NCBI GenBank assembly: GCA_964568875.1
Contig: CAZMSH010000006.1
Span: 1-64,000, forward strand
Origin: SLNP01 sp964568875
Lineage (GTDB): Bacteria; Bacteroidota; Bacteroidia; Bacteroidales; VadinHA17
Length of the DNA: 64,000 nt
Reading direction: 5' to 3'
This document shows positions 60,622 to 64,000 of the stretch, one piece after another; within the stretch, counting starts at the first letter, position 1; every line of letters begins with the position of its first letter. The notes under the pieces were generated by a model, which was not told the origin of the DNA, ran no database searches, and saw nothing but the letters and a program-made list of their open reading frames with translations. The translations under genes were made by a program, and so were the position numbers.

Positions 60622-61917
60622 ATGAAGTTTATATCCTTATTTTTCAGATTACTGATTATCCTTTGCCTTACAGGTATTTCAATCTCCCTTTACAGTCAAA
60701 CCACTCTTTCCCAATCCGATACTACCAGAAAGAACGCTATCAGACTCTTTCTTGACTGTCATATGTGTGATATGGATTACATGCGTAAAGAGATACCATA
60801 TATTAATTATGTCAGGGAGGTTAGGGAAGCCCAGCTATACCTGATGGTTACAACTCAACAGACAGGAAGCGGAGGCAGGGAATACTCTCTGTTTTTTACA
60901 GGACAAAATGAATTTGCAGGCATGCGTGACACCCTTAAGTATATCAGCAAGCCAGATGACACGCGAGACATTACCAGAACAGGCCTCACAAATACAATTG
61001 CTGCCGGCCTGATGAGATATGTTGTGAAGACTCCCATTATCAACAGTGTCAAAATAAGCTATACCGGAGAACCCCAGGAGGAACCTGAACAGGTTGCTGA
61101 CAGGTGGAATTTCTGGGTGTTTGAAATAGAGACAGAACCTGAACTTAATCTCGAGAAAAGCAGGCATGAGCTTAACTGGCAGAACGATTTTTCTGCCGAC
61201 AGGATTACTACGGACTGGAAACTTGAGAACCGATTCAGTCACGAATACCGGCTTAATATATTCTTCCGTGAAGTTGAGGATGAAATAACAGGTGAGATTT
61301 CGGAGGAGAGATCGGAAGCCGTAAGACGTTCATGGGACTACACCAACCTGACTGTCAAAAGCTTAACAGACCACTGGTCAGCCGGACTCAGATCCGAGAT
61401 TCTCTCCTCATCATACCGGAACCTCGATTTCAGTTTCAGGACCATCCCCTCTGTTGAGTACAACATTTTCCCCTATTCGCAGGCTAACCGGAAACAGCTG
61501 AGGTTTCTTTACGGAATAGGTTTCATTCATAATAACTATACTGACACCACCATATATAACAAGACGGAAGAGAACCTGGCAGAACAGTCTCTTGATGTTG
61601 CTTTTGAAGTACAGGAAAGATGGGGTTCGGTACACCTCTCCCTGGAAGCTTCACATTACCTGCATGATTTCAGTAAGAACAGGGTTGAACTTGACGGTTA
61701 TGTAAGAATAAGGATACTCAAAGGCCTTTCTCTAAGCATAAATGGCGGGATTGAAATACTGCACAACCAGATTGAGCTGGCTAAGGGTGGTCGTTCACAG
61801 GAGGATGTTTACCTCCGCTTGCGCGAACTGGAAACCAACTACAGGGTTGATGGCGGGGTTGGCCTGGTTTATACCTTCGGCTCGATATTCAACAATGTCG
61901 TGAACCCAAGGTTCTGA
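60622..61917 (+). CDS. Conserved hypothetical envelope protein (CDMDYxRKEI type)
   Basis: 431 residues. Signal peptide about 1-26. The mature start LFLDCHMCDMDYMRKEIPYI (with a CxxC pair) then REAQLYLMVTTQQTGSGGRE and GLMRYVVKTP are a pattern I recognise from conserved hypothetical proteins of Bacteroidota; no name or function is available. The C-terminal ~250 residues show alternating strands (WSAGLRSEILSSSYRN, EVQERWGSVHLSLEASHYLH, GLSLSINGGIEIL) ending GVGLVYTFGSIFNNVVNPRF, like an outer-membrane barrel. Confidence 0.75.
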   Translation: MKFISLFFRLLIILCLTGISISLYSQTTLSQSDTTRKNAIRLFLDCHMCDMDYMRKEIPYINYVREVREAQLYLMVTTQQTGSGGREYSLFFTGQNEFAGMRDTLKYISKPDDTRDITRTGLTNTIAAGLMRYVVKTPIINSVKISYTGEPQEEPEQVADRWNFWVFEIETEPELNLEKSRHELNWQNDFSADRITTDWKLENRFSHEYRLNIFFREVEDEITGEISEERSEAVRRSWDYTNLTVKSLTDHWSAGLRSEILSSSYRNLDFSFRTIPSVEYNIFPYSQANRKQLRFLYGIGFIHNNYTDTTIYNKTEENLAEQSLDVAFEVQERWGSVHLSLEASHYLHDFSKNRVELDGYVRIRILKGLSLSINGGIEILHNQIELAKGGRSQEDVYLRLRELETNYRVDGGVGLVYTFGSIFNNVVNPRF

Positions 61918-61967
61918 TAATAATTAATAACTATTCTTCACTCGCAGAAGCAGCCTGCCTTTTACAT

Positions 61968-63320
61968 TTAGTCAAAACCGCCTGTTCCCCGGTAAAGCTT
62001 CAGCGGTTTGTCCAGGTCAAGCCTCAGCACTGTCATATAGAGGTCGTTTACACTCACCGGAACGTCAATGTACACCAGTCCGGGTACATGGCTCCATGAT
62101 ATCTTGCCCACAATCTTATGCTTAAGCTCCGAGCCCTCTCCCACCACTGTTATCTTCTTAATACGATTATCCAAACCCTTTACGACAATTTCACCCGAAA
62201 CCCTTCCCGGCAGAAACAGGAAGAGTGCAGTGGAATCCTTCGACAATGTCGACGGTCCGTAGAAATGTCCCTGCGGGAGACCGGCCCTGGTTCCGAAAAT
62301 AGCCTCTTCATGTTTAGTGGTCCATTTTCCCAGTTCGTTGAGAATATTGACCTGTTCGGATGGTATTGTACCGTCGGCACGCGGACCGATGTCGAGGAGC
62401 AGGTTGCCGCCCATGCTGATGGCGTCGGCAAAGATGGTGATGACCTCGTAGGGTGTTTTATAAAGGGTGTCGCGCTTCAGGTAACCCCACGAATTATTCA
62501 TGGTCATGCAGAGCTCCCAGATGTCGGTCCGCGGCCGTGTTATCGGAAAATTCTGCTCAGGAGTGGCATAATCGCCATACCCTGCAAGGCGTCCGTTGAT
62601 AATTGCCTCAGGGTTTTGCTCAAGTATCTTTGCCCGCACCTCCGCCGCCTTCCACTCCTCAGCGCTGTGCTCCCAGTCGCCGTCAAACCATACCAGATCG
62701 GGACTGTAAGCCTTCATCAGCTCATCGATCTGGCCGTGGCAAAACTGGAGGAACCGCGCCCAGCGTTCAGGGTCATCAGTAATTTTATATTTAGCCGAAT
62801 CTGTCAGAAAGCCGGGGTAATCGGGATGGGTCCAGTCTATAAGTGAGTAATAGAGCCCCACTTTCAGATTGTTCCGCCGCAGCTCCTCAACGAAAGGGGT
62901 AAGAACATCGCTCGCCGCAGGGGTTCTGCGGGTGGTGCTGAGGTCGTTCATCTTCGTATCCCACAGAGCCACCCCATCGTGGTGCTTCGAGGTTATTACC
63001 GAATAGCGGGCGCCGCTCTTCTTTATCAGATCAACCCAGTATACCGGATCATAGTTTACAGCCGTAAAACTGTTGAGCTGTGCCATGTAATCTGTATGAC
63101 TGATCTCCTTGTTGAAGAAAGCCCACGACTCAGTGGTATTACCCGTGCTGTAGATCCCCCAGTGAATGAAAATGCCCAGCTTCGCACCGGCAAACCACTC
63201 CATTTTGGATTGACCAGACCTGACGGTATCATCAACCGTAACCCTGTCTGAAATACATGATTCCTGAGTAAATAACGACAGTGCAATGATGAAATATATA
63301 ATACTCTTGTTCGCTTTCAT
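61968..63320 (-). CDS. GH29 alpha-L-fucosidase lipoprotein
   Basis: 450 residues from the ATG at 63320; the longer frame from 63413 has no signal-like start. N-terminal hydrophobic segment with Cys at 22 (FTQESC), probably a lipoprotein. GH29 features: KLGIFIHWGIYS, SVITSKHHDGVALWDTKMND, DSVLTPFVEELRRNNLKVGLYYSL in pieces, nucleophile Asp213 in LVWFDGDWEHS. The C-terminal beta domain follows. It removes alpha-L-fucose from glycans at the surface or periplasm. It is divergent from a DUF4838 lipoprotein gene. Confidence 0.9.
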   Translation of the reverse strand: MKANKSIIYFIIALSLFTQESCISDRVTVDDTVRSGQSKMEWFAGAKLGIFIHWGIYSTGNTTESWAFFNKEISHTDYMAQLNSFTAVNYDPVYWVDLIKKSGARYSVITSKHHDGVALWDTKMNDLSTTRRTPAASDVLTPFVEELRRNNLKVGLYYSLIDWTHPDYPGFLTDSAKYKITDDPERWARFLQFCHGQIDELMKAYSPDLVWFDGDWEHSAEEWKAAEVRAKILEQNPEAIINGRLAGYGDYATPEQNFPITRPRTDIWELCMTMNNSWGYLKRDTLYKTPYEVITIFADAISMGGNLLLDIGPRADGTIPSEQVNILNELGKWTTKHEEAIFGTRAGLPQGHFYGPSTLSKDSTALFLFLPGRVSGEIVVKGLDNRIKKITVVGEGSELKHKIVGKISWSHVPGLVYIDVPVSVNDLYMTVLRLDLDKPLKLYRGTGGFD

Positions 63321-63482
63321 AATAGGGAAGTTTAAGCTCCAAAATAAGTCTATATTATGACAAAAATCCGGAATTTGTACATGATTTTGTAGAATTGAAT
63401 CTGCAGATAACACATTTTTTTTACAACTTACAGATAAATATATTTTCGATTTGTTCCTAACAGTATTAGACCAGACCCCCTG

Positions 63483-64000
63483 ATGAAAAAATTAATTTAT
63501 CTTCTGGCCCTTTTATGTACCGCAACCGGCTGTTCAACGAAAAAGGAAGAGGTTATTAAGCTTGTAACCAATGGCGAAAGCAGCTATACAATTGTAATCC
63601 CTCCTGATGCAACACCAGTGGAGGTACGGGCTGCCTCCTTCCTGCACGACCATATACTGAAAATCTCAGGGGCTGACCTGCCGGTCGTCTCTTTCGGCGA
63701 GACATTACCGGAACAGTGTATCTATATCTCTTCAGACCCGCAAATTGTAACGGGCGACGGATTTTCAATAGCAACAGCCGGGAGCAGTCTCATCATAAAA
63801 GGAGGCATTGAGAGAGGCTGCATCTACGCTGTTTCAGAACTGCTTGAGAGATACCTGGGCGTCCGCTGGTACAGTCCCGACTATGCCGTAATCCCGCAAC
63901 AGAATTCAATATCACTGCCGGCAATTGACATCACCGGCTCGTCGCCGAACAGTTACCGCAATGTAAACGGAGCCTTCACACTGAACACTGACTATAAGGA
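63483..64000 (+). CDS. DUF4838-type glycoside-hydrolase-like lipoprotein (5' part)
   Basis: 172 codons visible, cut by the window end. Lipobox CTATGC (cysteine at about 17). The N-terminal domain resembles alpha-glucuronidase/GH67-like N-termini that precede DUF4838: SYTIVIPPDATPVEVRAASF, GGIERGCIYAVSELLERYLG, VRWYSPDYAVIPQ. It is divergent from the GH29 gene, 162 bp apart, which suggests a shared glycan-degradation locus continuing past the window. Confidence 0.8.
   Translation, partial: MKKLIYLLALLCTATGCSTKKEEVIKLVTNGESSYTIVIPPDATPVEVRAASFLHDHILKISGADLPVVSFGETLPEQCIYISSDPQIVTGDGFSIATAGSSLIIKGGIERGCIYAVSELLERYLGVRWYSPDYAVIPQQNSISLPAIDITGSSPNSYRNVNGAFTLNTDYK

Overview
The window comes from a member of the Bacteroidota, most likely a Bacteroidales/Marinilabiliales-type anaerobe or facultative anaerobe. 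Evidence: two secreted proteins end in type IX secretion (Por) C-terminal sorting domains; several genes carry the Bacteroidota -7 promoter box TAnnTTTG, some with TTG/TTTG 19-21 bp upstream; a LytS-type kinase is paired with a LytTR regulator; lipoproteins are abundant; and DUF3024, DUF5777, DUF6629, fasciclin and YceI families are present. No rRNA, tRNA, CRISPR array or transposase was recognised.

Region 1-7.1 kb is an accessory island. A 370-bp unit (a conserved 86-bp leader plus a 91-codon gene of unknown family) occurs three times in direct orientation with starts at 2682, 4702 and 6762, i.e. every ~2.0 kb. Each copy is divergent from a minus-strand cassette: an AbiEi/AbiEii-type toxin-antitoxin pair whose toxin has lost its middle; a WYL-type regulator N-terminus without its WYL domain; and a three-gene HipB-HipS-HipT kinase system with three operator-like palindromes exactly 40 bp apart. 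A short acidic/basic coiled-coil gene with its downstream flank is also repeated (window start and 3224). This repeated-marker/variable-cargo layout is the best candidate here for an undescribed system.

Region 7-16 kb: a secreted histidine phosphatase, a 1381-residue GH81 laminarinase with CBM6 and T9SS modules, a second WYL-like N-terminal gene, and two AAA_14/DUF4143-type ATPases embedded in dispersed intergenic repeats. Region 16-33.8 kb: a tight minus-strand operon (serine hydrolase, ornithine cyclodeaminase-like, L-serine dehydratase), an alpha/beta hydrolase lipoprotein, a LamG T9SS protein, a DUF418 membrane protein, an MDR reductase, a beta-barrel, a kinase/LytTR pair followed by two copies of a PqqB-like metallo-hydrolase (one with an exact 166-codon internal deletion) flanking a Fic gene, and a third AAA_14 ATPase.

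Region 33.8-64 kb is mostly household and envelope functions: methyltransferase, YitT, fasciclin, SOUL haem-binding, a C39-like lipoprotein, TrmO-like, NTF2/SDR/FAD-oxidoreductase cluster, MORN-TonB fusion, a YceI-DUF5777-Rieske operon, a stand-alone GMP-synthase ATP pyrophosphatase, isochorismatase-like hydrolase, SDR-aldehyde dehydrogenase pair, amidase, a fasciclin-TonB-fasciclin block, bile-acid-type symporter, cold-shock protein, AbgT transporter, a conserved CDMDY protein, GH29 fucosidase and the start of a DUF4838 protein. Gaps between genes are unusually rich in short degenerate tandem repeats and in at least four families of dispersed palindromic elements.
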